64,000 nt of DNA from Incurvaria masculella. Taxonomy: Eukaryota > Arthropoda > Insecta > Lepidoptera > Incurvariidae. Within the stretch, counting starts at the first letter, position 1, and each line of letters opens with the position of its first letter. The stretch covers positions 8,695,001-8,759,000 of the forward strand of contig OX335656.1 of NCBI GenBank assembly GCA_946894095.1. Direction: 5' to 3'. This document shows positions 55,042 through 64,000 of this stretch, one piece after another. Both the position numbers and the translations under genes were made by a program. The notes beneath the pieces are model-generated. The model was not told where the DNA came from, did not search any database, and worked only from the letters and a program-made list of their open reading frames with translations.

Positions 55042-55572
55042 TAGGAGGTCGCGACCAAACTGGTAACGATAACGTAAATGGCGGAAATTGGGTTCACAGG
55101 ATAAAGACCAACCCTCTGGAGCTAAATGTGTCGGTCTGCCTGCACCAAGATAAGGCGCCTGAAAACTATTTTATCGTTACAATAAAAAAAATTGATAAGG
55201 TAAATGACTGCAAATAACGCAGCATGAAAGTATCATATCATATACATACTAGCTTACATAGTAATACCACACCTCACAAATCGTTGGTTGCATTGCGTAT
55301 TTATTGGCGATTTCGGTTACAAATATAACATTAGTTATATTTAAGTATGAAATTAAAAAAGCGACTGATTTTTGTTGTATAATTAATATATAACGATATG
55401 TCCAGACAATCAGTATATTCATCAGCAGGTACATACTAACATCTGTTTTGCATAGCCAATATTGCTAACGCAATCACTGGGCATAGGCAGAGAAACATAT
55501 TTAGTATCAGAGGGCTGGTCTCTAACATGTGAACCCAGATTACATCCGTTCTATTACATTTGCCGTTCGACA
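55042..55572. mobile_element. GGAGGTCGCGAC MITE, copy 2, uninterrupted
   Basis: The left arm reads TAGGAGGTCGCGACC, GTAACGATAACGTAAATGGC, AAAGACCAACCCTCTGGAGC and GATAAGGCGCCTGAAA. The right arm mirrors it (CATAGGCAGAGAAACATATT, AGAGGGCTGGTCTCTAACAT, GTGAACCCAGATT), degrading toward 55572. It lies opposite in orientation to copy 1 and supplies the empty-site sequence for the LINE insertion. Confidence 0.8.
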
Positions 55573-55900
55573 GCCCGACGATTCTTTATAACACATTTCC
55601 GCCTACCAGAAGGCGAAGGCCTAAGCAGCGAGGTCGCAGCGTCCGAGATTAGCTTTCAATTGGGGCCAGAAACTCAATCTGCGATCTCAAGTTTATCGCG
55701 TTTCGTCGGGTCTTGTTCGAGTGAGCTCGGCTCGGAACTTCCACTACGGCCTAACCGCCCGCTCAGCCGAACTATTTCAATCCAATTAGCGCGTATCTTA
55801 TCGTTGCGGTAGCTCAGTCGTGGTAAACAATTTATTTAAATTACTATGTACTTCAGAACGTAAGAGAATGAACCCTAAATATAATGAATTATTTATTTTA
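55573..55900. other. Unassigned, GC-moderate
   Basis: A 117-codon open frame crosses this stretch but starts inside the MITE and shows no domain. No gene is called. Confidence 0.35.
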
Positions 55901-56259
55901 TGGCTCTCCGAACTGTAGACCTCGTGAGTCCCTCGTAGTATAGGTAACTTAAAACAAAATAAATGATCACTTTAAACAAAATCCTTTTATTTTTCTTGTA
56001 TTTTTCTCACTTGATACTTACCTAACGCTTTAGGCCTTGTCACAAAACATTTTTCTTTTTTTTTATTGAATTTTTTATCATTTTCCCAAAACTGAATCAA
56101 CAAAAAAATATATATAACTATCGAATCTGCTTACAAAATTTCACCAGAATTGGTTGATAAATCCTGGAAGACCAGAAAGACCCGCAAAGGAGAATAGCCG
56201 GATAGACATAAGAAAGCATTTTTTCCCAAGCTGAAACGGAGATGCACCACGGGTCAATA
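55901..56259 (+). repeat. Three-copy dispersed repeat (GCATTTTTGCCCAAGCTG family), copy 3
   Basis: TGGCTCTCCGAACTGTAGAC, CTCGTGAGTC, ACTTACCTAACGCTTTAGGC, CTTGTCACAAAACATTTTTC, GAATAGCCGGATAGACATAA, CATTTTTTCCCAAGCTGAAA and CGGGTCAAT match the copies at 4706 and 34458. Confidence 0.75.
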
Positions 56260-56262
56260 GCT

Positions 56263-56676
56263 GAGAATGGATATCTAATATCACATTATAGGTATCATCC
56301 CACATACCCCATTCCCTTAGGACCAGTTGTCATGCTAGGACCTTTTTTTATTTAAAGCATTAATCTACATTGAGCTGGCTGGAAATTATGTTCCGGAAGG
56401 TCAGGAGATTTTCGGTCAAAATGCCTGAATCTGGATTCACAGGTTAGAGACCAACCCTCTGATGCTAATTATGTCTGCCTGCGCCTAGTGGTTTAGAGGT
56501 TTTATATCCTGTGAGCCCAGTTTCAGCCATTTACGTTATCGTTACCATTTTTGTCGTGACATCCTAGTCTATTTCTGATTTTTTTTTCATTGCTGCTTCG
56601 ACCATCTTCGTTTAAGGTGACCATTCCATCTCCTAGTAAGAAATTAAGACCTAGAATTTTGCATGGGTTCCGAACA
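56263..56676 (-). mobile_element. Old SINE split by a MITE
   Basis: 56263-56392 carries the SINE 3' end in reverse (GGATATCTAATATCAC, CCATTCCCTTAGGACCAGTT, CATGCTAGGACC, TCTACATTGAGCTGGCTGGA). 56571-56676 carries the body (TTCATTGCTGCTTCGACCAT, TCTCCTAGTAAGAAATTAAG, GCATGGGTTCCGAAC). The MITE at 56393-56570 separates them. Confidence 0.75.
56393..56570. mobile_element. GGAGGTCGCGAC MITE, copy 3, deletion derivative inside a SINE
   Basis: GGAAGGTCAGGAGATTTTCG, GGTTAGAGACCAACCCTCTG, GCCTGCGCCTAGTGGTTT form the left arm. TTTCAGCCATTTACGTTATC, GTTACCATTTTTGTCGTGAC and ATCCTAG form the end of the right arm. The centre is deleted, leaving about 178 bp. Confidence 0.8.
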
Positions 56677-56769
56677 TGCTTCTGGAGCAAGAAGTTACCC
56701 TTATTCTCGATTAAAATGCTGATTTTAATGTCTCTTGACAAAATCAGAGGTGGTTAGTACCCTTACAGC

Positions 56770-56890
56770 AGTATTCAGAGTGGGCGGACTAACTTTAATA
56801 CGCGGATTATGTCCGTACTAACTCGCATTTTGTGTAGTTATTCCGGTGATAATCCCGCATACAATTTCGACAGTTCAGTCTGAATACGAC
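56770..56890. mobile_element. Small MITE with GTATTCAGA termini, copy 2
   Basis: GTATTCAGAGTGGGCGGACT ... TTCCGGTGATAATCC ... GTTCAGTCTGAATACGAC. The ends are inverted, and the interior matches 17674-17777 in reverse. Confidence 0.65.
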
Positions 56891-56927
56891 TGTTGGTCTT
56901 GGACGCAAGACGGCTAGACTGCAGCGG

Positions 56928-57182
56928 CCTTATTGCCGAACAGCGATAGTCGCTGCTAGCGTCAGTGTCGCTGCTAACGAGCCATCGCATACAAGATTTT
57001 TCGGCTCCCATCGACTTACCGATGCCGGCGACATAGACTATGTCGATGGCGGCTACGGATAAAAATTAATTGCGGTTGCCTATCTTTTATCCGCAGTAAC
57101 GGTAGCCGCAAAATTTGGTATGCGATGTCTCGTTAGCAGCGACACTGACGCTAGCAGCGACAGTCGCTGTTCGGCAATAAGG
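56928..57182. mobile_element. MITE with ~65-bp terminal inverted repeats
   Basis: The left arm 56928-56992 (CCTTATTGCCGAACAGCGAT, AGTCGCTGCTAGCGTCAGTG, TCGCTGCTAACGAG) is almost exactly mirrored at 57118-57182. Weaker inverted similarity continues inward (CGGCTCCCATCGACTTACCG against CGCAGTAACGGTAGCCGC). 255 bp, GC-balanced, non-coding. Confidence 0.85.
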
Positions 57183-57217
57183 ACGCAGGACGTGTATTCT
57201 TGGCATTCAGTCATTGC

Positions 57218-57280
57218 GGATTCAGTAGAGTTAACTGAAGAAGAATTTACTTTGACATTGCTGTTAACTCTACTGAATCC
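57218..57280. repeat. Perfect 18-bp inverted repeat
   Basis: GGATTCAGTAGAGTTAAC (57218-57235) and its exact reverse complement (57263-57280) enclose 27 nt. It sits 36 bp after the MITE ending at 57182. Confidence 0.85.
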
Positions 57281-57439
57281 ACGCCCAGGTTGCTTGTAAA
57301 ATTATTATAAAACATGATAACTTACTGTTTTTGTTGGTTTCAAATTCACGTTCAACAAGTTTCTTACTCCTCTACTTTTATTCTACAACATCCTCAAATC
57401 CGCACTTTCGATTGTATGTTGACGTATAATTCATTCGAT

Positions 57440-57990
57440 TCGAGGCGCGAGTTCCAACTACGCACCCCGAGCGCATTCACAACTCGCGGCATCGAAACAG
57501 CTGATCGCACTAGCTCGATTGCCGCCGGTCCACGCACGTTCCGCCCCAAATCGCCTACCATCGACCGCGCCAGCACGTGAACATTCACGGCGGATTTCAT
57601 TCATCGCACCGCCTGGCCACGGCGGGAGGCGGGCGGCGCGGCGCAATAGTGTACGATGCACTCCGCCGTGCGTGCCGGCCGCGTGGCCCTCGCGCCGCTC
57701 GACCGCACCGCTGCGCTGGAGCCTCCAACGGCTCACCGCTCCACCGGAGGGGCCTCCGACTCGCGCGCAGCTGCCGGCGCCCGTCACATCCTTCCCGAAA
57801 CGAGGGCGACGCGGCGAAAGCGGAGCGCGGGACCCGAACGCGTCCTCTCTTCCCGGAGCGCGGCGGTACACTAATCAGTAATCGTTGTCGGGACACGGGG
57901 AGGGAGGCTGCGTCCCGCGCGTCTCCGGCCCGCCGCCCCTCGCCCGCCCTCGCGTACCGCGCGACCACGCCGAATTTCCAGGGGTGGCAC
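57440..57990. promoter_or_regulatory. CpG-rich island, candidate host promoter or 5' exon
   Basis: This is the strongest GC/CpG-dense block in the window (GGCGGGAGGCGGGCGGCGCG near 57621; CTCGCGCCGCTCGACCGCAC near 57689). Several overlapping frames stay open on both strands, as GC-rich DNA does by chance, so none is called as a gene. TAATCAGTAATCG near 57872 resembles an insect initiator (TCAGT). No repeat family matches. It may mark the start of a gene extending beyond recognisable sequence. Confidence 0.35.
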
Positions 57991-59128
57991 TCCTGAACTA
58001 AATATTCATTTGTAGAGGCCCTGGTAGTCTATTGAAATGTACTCACACCTCCGACTCAATAGAAAGTAAATTTATTGGAGTGAACATTGACGTATATATT
58101 ACTTCGTAAGGACCCGGTCCATGCGCACGACTAATGGCACCAGTAGGCTGGCCCTAAAATATACGTTTTAGGGCCAACGCGACTCAGTCGTCTGCGGACC
58201 ACTGCAGAGTTCTGTTGAGAGTCGTGAAAATGCATAGTTGCGTAGAAAAAGGTTGCTTAAAATACAATACGAAATTTAAAAAGACACATGGAATATCGTA
58301 TCATCGGTAAGTAAACTCACATTCTATTTATTCTTGTTTAACAATTGAATAATCGCATTTTCAAGCAAGCATTGGGAGTGAGTGATTATTTTGTGTCAGC
58401 AGTTTACGTTTAAAACTATACTAGATTACTTCGTTAAATATACAAAATGTAAAATGTATTTATCGCCTTTACAACTGTCCTGTCGGTAGGTCTAAATGGA
58501 ATCCCTCACCTCGTGATATCGGAAGGTTTGAGTTCGTGATATCGTCCTGAGGGTTCCTCTCCAGGGCCCAAATTGTATTACGGAGAATGTCTAAGTGTAC
58601 GTATTTATGAATTGTTAATGACGGCCGGGTCCCGAGCAGTGCTGCTCTCATAATTAAATTTAATTTGCTTAGGAGTTGGAAACGTTGACTGTAATCACAT
58701 TTCATCTCTGAAAGGCGACGTTGTTCAACTTTGTGATGCGCCTGTTTAACCACTTATCCTTGTACGAGTATTGTGGTCTGTTCGGTGCTTAATTTATTTC
58801 GCTACTTACCTAATCACCGTCTTCCAATTTTGTCACACACCAATATAAAACGAATTACGTGTAAAGTTTCTTCCATTTGGCTGTGTCGTATCTTGTAGAA
58901 CAGATTCCAGTAAGATATTTGCACTCAATGCGTTCAATGTCGATATGCTCCATATTCACAGTAGCTACTTACAATTTGAGGAGAGGACTGGTCGTTTTTT
59001 TTCGGTAACAAGAACTATAATACCGCAAACGGATAATTTTATCGTAAGTTACCATATTGTGTAAGTCACTACCTAAACTAGGAACCTATATTTATTAGGT
59101 AAGTTAGGTGAGTTTAGGTAAGTATTCG
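57991..59128. other. Unassigned stretch around a candidate exon
   Basis: Apart from 58510-58741 (separate entry), no gene is recognised. Near 58144-58185, GGCCCTAAAATATACGTTTTAGGGCC is a palindrome of about 26 bp (given here only as its two halves: GGCCCTAAAA and TTTTAGGGCC). Confidence 0.35.
58510..58741 (-). CDS. Possible host exon, function unknown
   Basis: On the minus strand an AG acceptor (TTAAACAG, 58742-58743) precedes a 232-nt open stretch, which ends at CACGAG followed by GTGAGG, a good splice donor. The frame reads AHHKVEQRRLSEM, then FQLLSKLNLIM, RPSLTIHKYVHLDILRNTIW and ALERNPQDD. The spacing of HHKVEQRR, a helix-like FQLLSKL and a KxxxLDILRNTIWALE second helix loosely recalls a basic helix-loop-helix, but I would not assert that. 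Base composition is balanced. It could equally be a chance ORF. Confidence 0.2.
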
Positions 59129-59422
59129 TTTTTTAGGGTTCCGTACCCAAAGGGTGAAAACGGAACTCTATTACTAAGCCTCCGCTGTCCGTCCGTCCGT
59201 CCGTCTGTCCGTCTTTCACAGGGCTGTATCTCAGTAACCGTAACAGATAGACAGCTGAAAAGTGTGTATTTATTTTGCCGCTATAACAACAAATAGGTAA
59301 GATTAAGAAATATTTTAAATTAAAGGGGGTCACCATACAAACGTAATTTTTTGTATACATTTTTTTACGATGGTACGGAACCCTTCGTGTGCGAGTCCGA
59401 CTCGCACTTGGCCGGTTTTTTT
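59129..59422 (+). mobile_element. GTTCCG element, copy 6
   Basis: TTTTTTAGGGTTCCGTACCC, CCTCCGCTGTCCGTCCGTCC then (GTCC/GTCT)n, CACAGGGCTGTATCTCAGTA, GTGTGTATTTATTTTGCCGC, GGTACGGAACCC, GCGAGTCCGACTCGCACTTG, GCCGGTTTTTTT. Both ends present; a short deletion in the CAGCTGAAA(ATTTTCACAG) block. Confidence 0.9.
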
Positions 59423-59910
59423 AAGGTTATTTTGGAACTGGGATACATTGAAATTCAACCGACAGAAAAACAGAAAGAAATATTTCTGTAAATAAGAATA
59501 AACTGTTATGGCTAGAAATAGCAGTTAGCCGCACATTGTCTACACCTGCTGCCCGCCGACGAGACGGAGGCGGTAGCGGTGTGGTGAACCCTGCACCTGC
59601 ATTTTTGGTGCGCATGCGCTCTTCACATCGGCTTCCTTTCTGCCGAAAAACTGGCACGTGCTTTATTCGCGTCGCTACCCTGTGTACGTTAATATTGCTT
59701 CTGAAATTGCTTGGCTCGAACGATTTTACTAGAGCAAGGCTTAGCCAAATTGCCTTAATCGATTCGGCCATCTTCTAAACAACTTTTAATTTATAGGTTA
59801 AGTTGTGCATTGAAGACTACGAAATACATCGCTGCGGGCATGCGCGCAGCTCTAACTCGCTAATCTCAAGTGCTCTAAGGTAAATCTGCATAAACTACAC
59901 GCATATGTAG
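59423..59910. other. Unassigned stretch
   Basis: 59530-59660 is GC-richer (GACGAGACGGAGGCGGTAGC). No gene is recognised. Confidence 0.4.
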
Positions 59911-60169
59911 TTATGCACCACATTTTTTCTCTTTCTGAGTAGGATAAGTGAATTTCGTTACGACTGCGAGCAGTTCCATGGTTCGGAACCCATGTAAAAC
60001 TGTTGGTCCCCTTATTAGGTTATTAAGGCCGTCTGGATCGGTGCCAAAAGTTGTCCGTGTTTCCATCTGGTATGGCACACAATTCCTTCGGGAATGTGGC
60101 GAATTGGGCTAATATCATGACGGTAGGTTTGTGGTATTCGCCATCCATGTCAGGTTCCATAAACAAAAG
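59911..60169 (+). mobile_element. SINE, tRNA-headed subtype, head missing
   Basis: It begins in the linker (ATGCACCACATTTTTTCTCT, TTACGACTGCGAGCAGTTCC), continues ATGGTTCGGAACCCATGTAA, a shortened body, ACAATTCCTTCGGGAATGTG and CGCCATCCATGTCAGGTTCC with an A-rich tail. The tRNA-like head is lost. Confidence 0.85.
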
Positions 60170-60790
60170 GTAGCAATATATTTTTCTTCTAAACTGCATG
60201 TAAGAAAAGCAACAATATGAACTAAAAAACATTAAAAACTTTTTCATAGGCCTCATCATTGAAATTTTATTTAGTATTATTTATTCCAAACAATAAAACA
60301 TGTCATAAAGTATCGACAGTATCACGGGTTGATAAATAAATACCAAGACTGGTCACTCTCCGGCCCATAAACAATCTCTATGCATCACATCTCCTTAGCT
60401 GCCTAAAAGGGGGAGAAAAACCAACAAACACACTTTCCCATTAATCATATTAGTTGGAATTCATTTTTTTTTAATTTGATCTATGATTTTACAGTACAGT
60501 GTCGATAGTCAACTTGATCGCTCGCGCTGATATAGTGGCACATTACCGCGAAATAATAATTGTACCAAACGCGAAAGCTCGCTTGCATATTTCCGTGAAA
60601 GCATCCGAATTTCACCCACCCGAAAGTCGGCCACGTCAATCGCTGGCCTTCTGCGGGGGAAGGGGGGGGTGAGGGGCGGAAGTGAAGTCGACGGAGGGGG
60701 GGGAGGGAATTGGTAGCAGCATGATGTCGGTGGTAGACATAGAGTAAGGAAGGACAAATGTGGCGACCGAAACTAATCCGTAAAGCGGCA
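60170..60790. other. Unassigned stretch with G-rich tract
   Basis: No gene is recognised. A block at 60758-60798 (GTGGCGACCGAAACTAATCC, GCAGTGTCACC) resembles 30418-30463. Confidence 0.4.
60655..60708 (+). repeat. G-rich tract, possible G-quadruplex
   Basis: Several runs of four to eight guanines (GGGGGAAGGGGGGGGTGAGG, then GGAGGGGGGGGAGGG) fit a G-quadruplex pattern on the plus strand. Confidence 0.65.
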
Positions 60791-61129
60791 GTGTCACCAA
60801 AATTGGCGTTTACGCTAAACCGATCGACTGGCGTTTTCCGTGAAAACGTCAAACTCCATACAAGTTTTTACTAGATTCTTCAAGCTTTCAAAGTCAAACT
60901 CGGACTTCCGATTTCATCGATATTCAATGTCCGATTTGTATAAAAACGCGGAGTCTCGGCGTAAACGGCAACGTCAACGTGTTTACGGCAACGTCGAGTG
61001 AGTTGTCCAATGAAACACGGACTCGCAAATGTTAGTTCGCACTGCGCGCGCTCTTCAATTTCTCCACACATTTGAAATAGCCAGTCGATCGATATGCCGT
61101 AAACGCCAATTTAGGTGATAGTTGGGACT
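60791..61129 (+). mobile_element. CCTAAATTGGCG MITE, copy 3
   Basis: AGTGTCACCAAAATTGGCGT, TCGACTGGCGTTTTCCGTGA, AAACTCCATACAAGTTTTTA, AAACGCGGAGTC, GTAAACGGCAACGTCAACGT, TGTCCAATGAAACACGGACT and GCCGTAAACGCCAATTTAGG match the other two copies. The ends are inverted (AATTGGCGTTTAC / GTAAACGCCAATT). Confidence 0.85.
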
Positions 61130-61498
61130 ACGGGCTCTGATTTGGTAAGGATGGACCAAATACTTTCCTCCCCCCCTCTTCCCCGTTTAGTGGCGCTCGG
61201 CCAAAGAATTTTGGATGCGGAAGTAAGGGGCAGAGGGGGTCATCTCGCTTCCATGGGTTACCTAGTGGTCGCGGAAGAGTGGGTCAAAGGGGTCCTCCGA
61301 GGCGGATTTCGTATAGGCCCAGAAGGCCTGGGCTTAGGGTGGCAAAACTTGAGGAATATCAAGAACTAAGCGTTTTGAATTGTTGTTTTCGTGCCTCCCA
61401 AAAGGCCCAACGACAATAGTCGCTTCATTCTTTGTTTTCGTTGAGTTTGCTCCACCCGTCTTGGAGTACTTCCGGTCGATAAGAAAATGTACACTGAC
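61130..61498. other. Unassigned, GC-moderate
   Basis: An 84-codon frame (61115-61369) starts inside the MITE and has no recognisable domain. CAGAAGGCCTGGGCTTAGG near 61320 and CCCAAAAGGCCC near 61398 form weak inverted similarity. No gene is called. Confidence 0.35.
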
Positions 61499-62001
61499 GG
61501 TAGTTCTGTTCGCTTACGAATTCGCTTAATGTTCTAGAGTTGCAACGACACAATGGCGGGCAAACGAATGGCGGGATAGTTGCGACATATTCGCAGGACC
61601 GTTATCATCTCTAAAAAAAATTAACTCGCTAAAATAGTATTTCACTTTATTCTTTTCTTTTTAACTTTAACTTTTTCTTTTTAATTTAATTTCATTTTTG
61701 TAAGAGTTTTTCTTGTGTTTGAAATGTAAATTTTTCAGAAACCTATGAATTTAAATGTAAATGTTATGTAATAGATTTAAAACCTATTTGTTCTATGTTT
61801 TGTTTGTTTTTATGCATGTTCACTACCAGTGGAGTGTGCACTTTTTTTTAAATTCCGTTTGTGATTCTCAGTGTATCCTGTGTACTACTCTGTTTATGAA
61901 CCTATTCATAAATAAATAAATAAATAGACACGTAATAACAGGATTTATTTCAATGAATATTCGATGTTGCGCGTCCTGACTTCGTAAGCGAACGAACTAC
62001 C
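61499..62001. mobile_element. DNA element with ~21-bp terminal inverted repeats
   Basis: GGTAGTTCTGTTCGCTTACG (61499) and CGTAAGCGAACGAACTACC (ending 62001) are inverted, differing by one inserted base. The interior (about 460 bp) is AT-rich and includes a CATAAATAAATAAATAAATA tract near 61908, which looks like a LINE tail nested inside. No transposase is seen. Confidence 0.7.
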
Positions 62002-62285
62002 ATCCAAGAACGGACACGAGGTATAGGCAAAATCTTTATTATCTATTTTACAAAGAAATACTAAATATAATTTATTGAAACCTTCTCAGACGATAAGATA
62101 GGTTTGTTATGCTTCACATTTTTCGTAGTTCTATTGTTTATGCATGGAATATCTACAACGAATTTCGGCTTTATATCACAGCGAGTCGCGCGCGTATTCG
62201 ACATTATTATAAGCTCGTGGTATGAAAGTGGCCTCTTATGCAAACACTCGGCAGGCGGTTGGAGCGCATGTATCACATCCATTCC

Positions 62286-62547
62286 TTTTTAGTGTTCCGT
62301 ACCCAAAGCGTACCAACGGAACCCTATTACTAAGCCTCCGCTGTTCGTGTCCGTCTATCCGTCCGTTTGTCACCGGGCTGTATTTCCACAGAGTGCGTAT
62401 TTATTTTGCCGTTATAACAACCAAAGGAAAATAACAAAACAGGTAAAGTAAAAAATATTAAAAAAATAGGTTTTTTGTGTTAAATCTTTTACGATGGTAC
62501 GGAACCCTTCGTGTGCGAGTCCGACTCGCACTTGGGCGGTTTTTTTA
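62286..62547 (+). mobile_element. GTTCCG element, copy 7
   Basis: TTTTTAGTGTTCCGTACCC, CTAAGCCTCCGCTGTTCGTG, a degenerate GTCC tract, a deletion between CACCGGGCTGTAT and CCACAGAGTGCGTAT, then GGTACGGAACCC, GAGTCCGACTCGCACTTGGG and CGGTTTTTTT. Confidence 0.9.
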
Positions 62548-63615
62548 TCGTTCTTGCTACCGTCAGTAGATAATTAATCACTAAAACGCGGCTATGCTAG
62601 CGCTGCTGTACGGATGAGTTTCCATCGCCACTCCGGTCCTTCATTACTCAATGGTGGTAGGGGTTCAGGTGGCGGAGTTGGGTGCGCGCTTAGCGGAAAA
62701 TGACGACGTGATACATTAACATTGTCTTAGCTGTTTTTTTTTTGGAGAAGAAACAGAGACAGGACATAATGAACACCACGGAATAATTCCGTGATGAACA
62801 CAAACCTTATTACATAGAAAGTTAAACACCTTACCGAGTTAACAATCATTAACATAAACAACTAGTAGAAAAAAGTACAAAAACAAAGGCAAGATTTTTT
62901 TAGATGAAAAAAATCATAATATTGATACTCTTGAAAATGTCAACGTATTCGTGCAAATTTCACGACGCGCTTTATTTGACCTGACTTCCACAGAAAATAT
63001 AATATGTTCATGCGCGGTTTCCACATCTGGCGGGTGGTCGCGGGGCGAGCACAGGAGGCCAATTCTTGTGCTCACAGAATACACACTCCTGAATCCTCAC
63101 TATATCATTAAACAACTTCCTACCTGTTCTGATTAGTTTACGGATCGCTTATGGATATTGACATGTAATTTTGTGTTAGCGCTAAATTCGGAAATAACTG
63201 GATAATAATAATAGGATAATACAATTTCGTGTCACTTATAACGTTTGGTATTGCGATCAATTACCAAAACACCAAAGCAACATGAAAGTGAATTTCTCTC
63301 CTGAAAACACTCCTGATCCTTATATTCGGATTTCTCAGAATTGGCCTCCAGCACTAGGAGCGATTCAGGTGAACAGAGACGAGTCACTTTTTCCGAACTT
63401 GCTGGCACGGTACGAGGAGTTGCACTTTATTTTGACAGATGTAGTGAAGATGTCTTACTCCACTTTCGGAGCGGTAGGATCTTGATTTGAGTTGGTTGTG
63501 CAAGCTGTCTCACGGTAAGCTTTGGAGATTACATGAATGAAAGTATTCTATAATAATATTAATATTTTTCAAATAAATATATTTTTAAAACAAGCTTTTA
63601 AATATATTTTTTAGT
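62548..63615. other. Unassigned stretch
   Basis: No gene can be defended. 62580-62710 and 62990-63060 are GC-richer. A 67-codon ATG frame at 63282-63485 has balanced composition but no family resemblance. Confidence 0.35.
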
Positions 63616-63874
63616 TTTTTTAGGGTTCCGTACACAAAGGGTGAAAACGTAACCCTATTACTAAGCCTCCGCTGTCCGTCCGTCAGTCCGTCTGTCACAG
63701 GGCTGTATATCGTGAACCGTAATAGGTAGGCAGCTGTAATAATTTTCACGGAGTTTGTATTTATTTTGCCGCTATAACAACAAATAAGTAAATTAAAAAA
63801 AACGTGATTTCTTGTAATCGTTGAAATCTTGTACTATGGTACGGAACCCTTCGTGTGCGAGTCCGACTCGCACT
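63616..63874 (+). mobile_element. GTTCCG element, copy 8, 3' end truncated
   Basis: TTTTTTAGGGTTCCGTACAC, CCTCCGCTGTCCGTCCGTCA, CACAGGGCTGTATATCGTGA, GGTAGGCAGCTG, GGTACGGAACCC and GTGCGAGTCCGACTCGCAC are present. The final TTGGCCGG is missing. Confidence 0.85.
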
Positions 63875-64000
63875 CTTAAAAGCTCGTGACTTTATTTCAG
63901 TCGAGCGTATTTTATTATTATTAGCATGTTATTTCTGTGATTATTATTGCACACTTCTAAACGCATAGTGTGTACATAACCCATTGACTTAAATATTACT

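Noticed and set aside
55462..55812. 116-codon ORF
   Set aside because: It begins in the terminal repeat of a MITE and has no domain.
57458..57996. Several overlapping ORFs of 120-139 codons on both strands
   Set aside because: CpG-rich DNA is poor in stop codons. Multiple frames are open at once, and none shows a domain.
63282..63485. 67-codon ATG ORF with balanced composition
   Set aside because: No recognisable domain, no upstream coding context and no clear splice support. An ORF of this size is common by chance in 64 kb.

Overview
This window looks like nuclear DNA from a moth or butterfly (Lepidoptera). The basis is a set of repeats that I know from lepidopteran genomes: a GGTTCCGTACCC...CTTGGCCGG interspersed element, an AACCGACTTC...GAAGTCGGTT element, Helitron-like CTAGCTGCGGTACCCGGCTCCGC starts, and a short TTAGG-type telomeric tract. 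The background is AT-rich with a few GC/CpG-rich islands. I see no operons, bacterial genes, rRNA genes or complete tRNA genes, and no host protein-coding gene that I can defend. One possible small host exon (58510-58741, minus) is given at low confidence. The species cannot be named from the sequence alone.

The content is overwhelmingly transposable elements, often nested. (1) About twenty SINE copies fall into two groups that share one body. One group has a head derived from 5S rRNA, the other a tRNA-like head. (2) LINE sequences: a nearly intact reverse-transcriptase ORF at 50.6-52.2 kb, a broken endonuclease + RT copy at 31.5-34.3 kb, an old relative of the first at 16.7-17.2 kb, a Jockey-type tail at 26.8-27.3 kb, and several short C-terminal fossils. 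(3) A Penelope-like GIY-YIG endonuclease fragment at 29.4 kb, followed by a hammerhead-ribozyme-like motif. (4) A solo LTR (532 bp, 4-bp target duplication) at 42.2-42.7 kb. (5) DNA transposons and MITEs: a 3.5 kb element with Transib-like CACATTG/CACTGTG ends and CGCCG flanks at 35.0-38.5 kb, five copies of a TTAA-flanked MITE, three copies of a CCTAAATTGGCG MITE, three copies of a GGAGGTCGCGAC MITE, and several single-copy elements with terminal inverted repeats. (6) Eight copies of a GTTCCG element with a central GTCC/GTCT microsatellite, probably Helitron/mini-me-like.

Layout: 0-12 kb is mostly unassigned AT-rich DNA with scattered SINE and LINE fragments. 12-16 kb is a repeat cluster that includes an inverted pair of MITEs. 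16-25 kb holds an old LINE, SINEs and a rearranged MITE. 26-34 kb holds LINE and Penelope remains. 35-40 kb is the Transib-like element with its internal insertions, followed by a near-perfect palindrome around telomeric repeats. 42-43 kb is the solo LTR. 50-57 kb is a nest of LINE-in-MITE and MITE-in-SINE insertions. 57.4-58.0 kb is the strongest CpG-rich island. 59-64 kb is again GTTCCG elements and MITEs.

The parts do not form a pathway. The window is a record of successive insertions, and several relative ages can be read from nesting. The most informative observations are the head-swapped SINE pair, the LINE insertion with its paralogous empty site, the Transib-like ends, the Penelope fragment with its ribozyme-like tail, and the 91-bp-arm palindrome with a telomeric loop.
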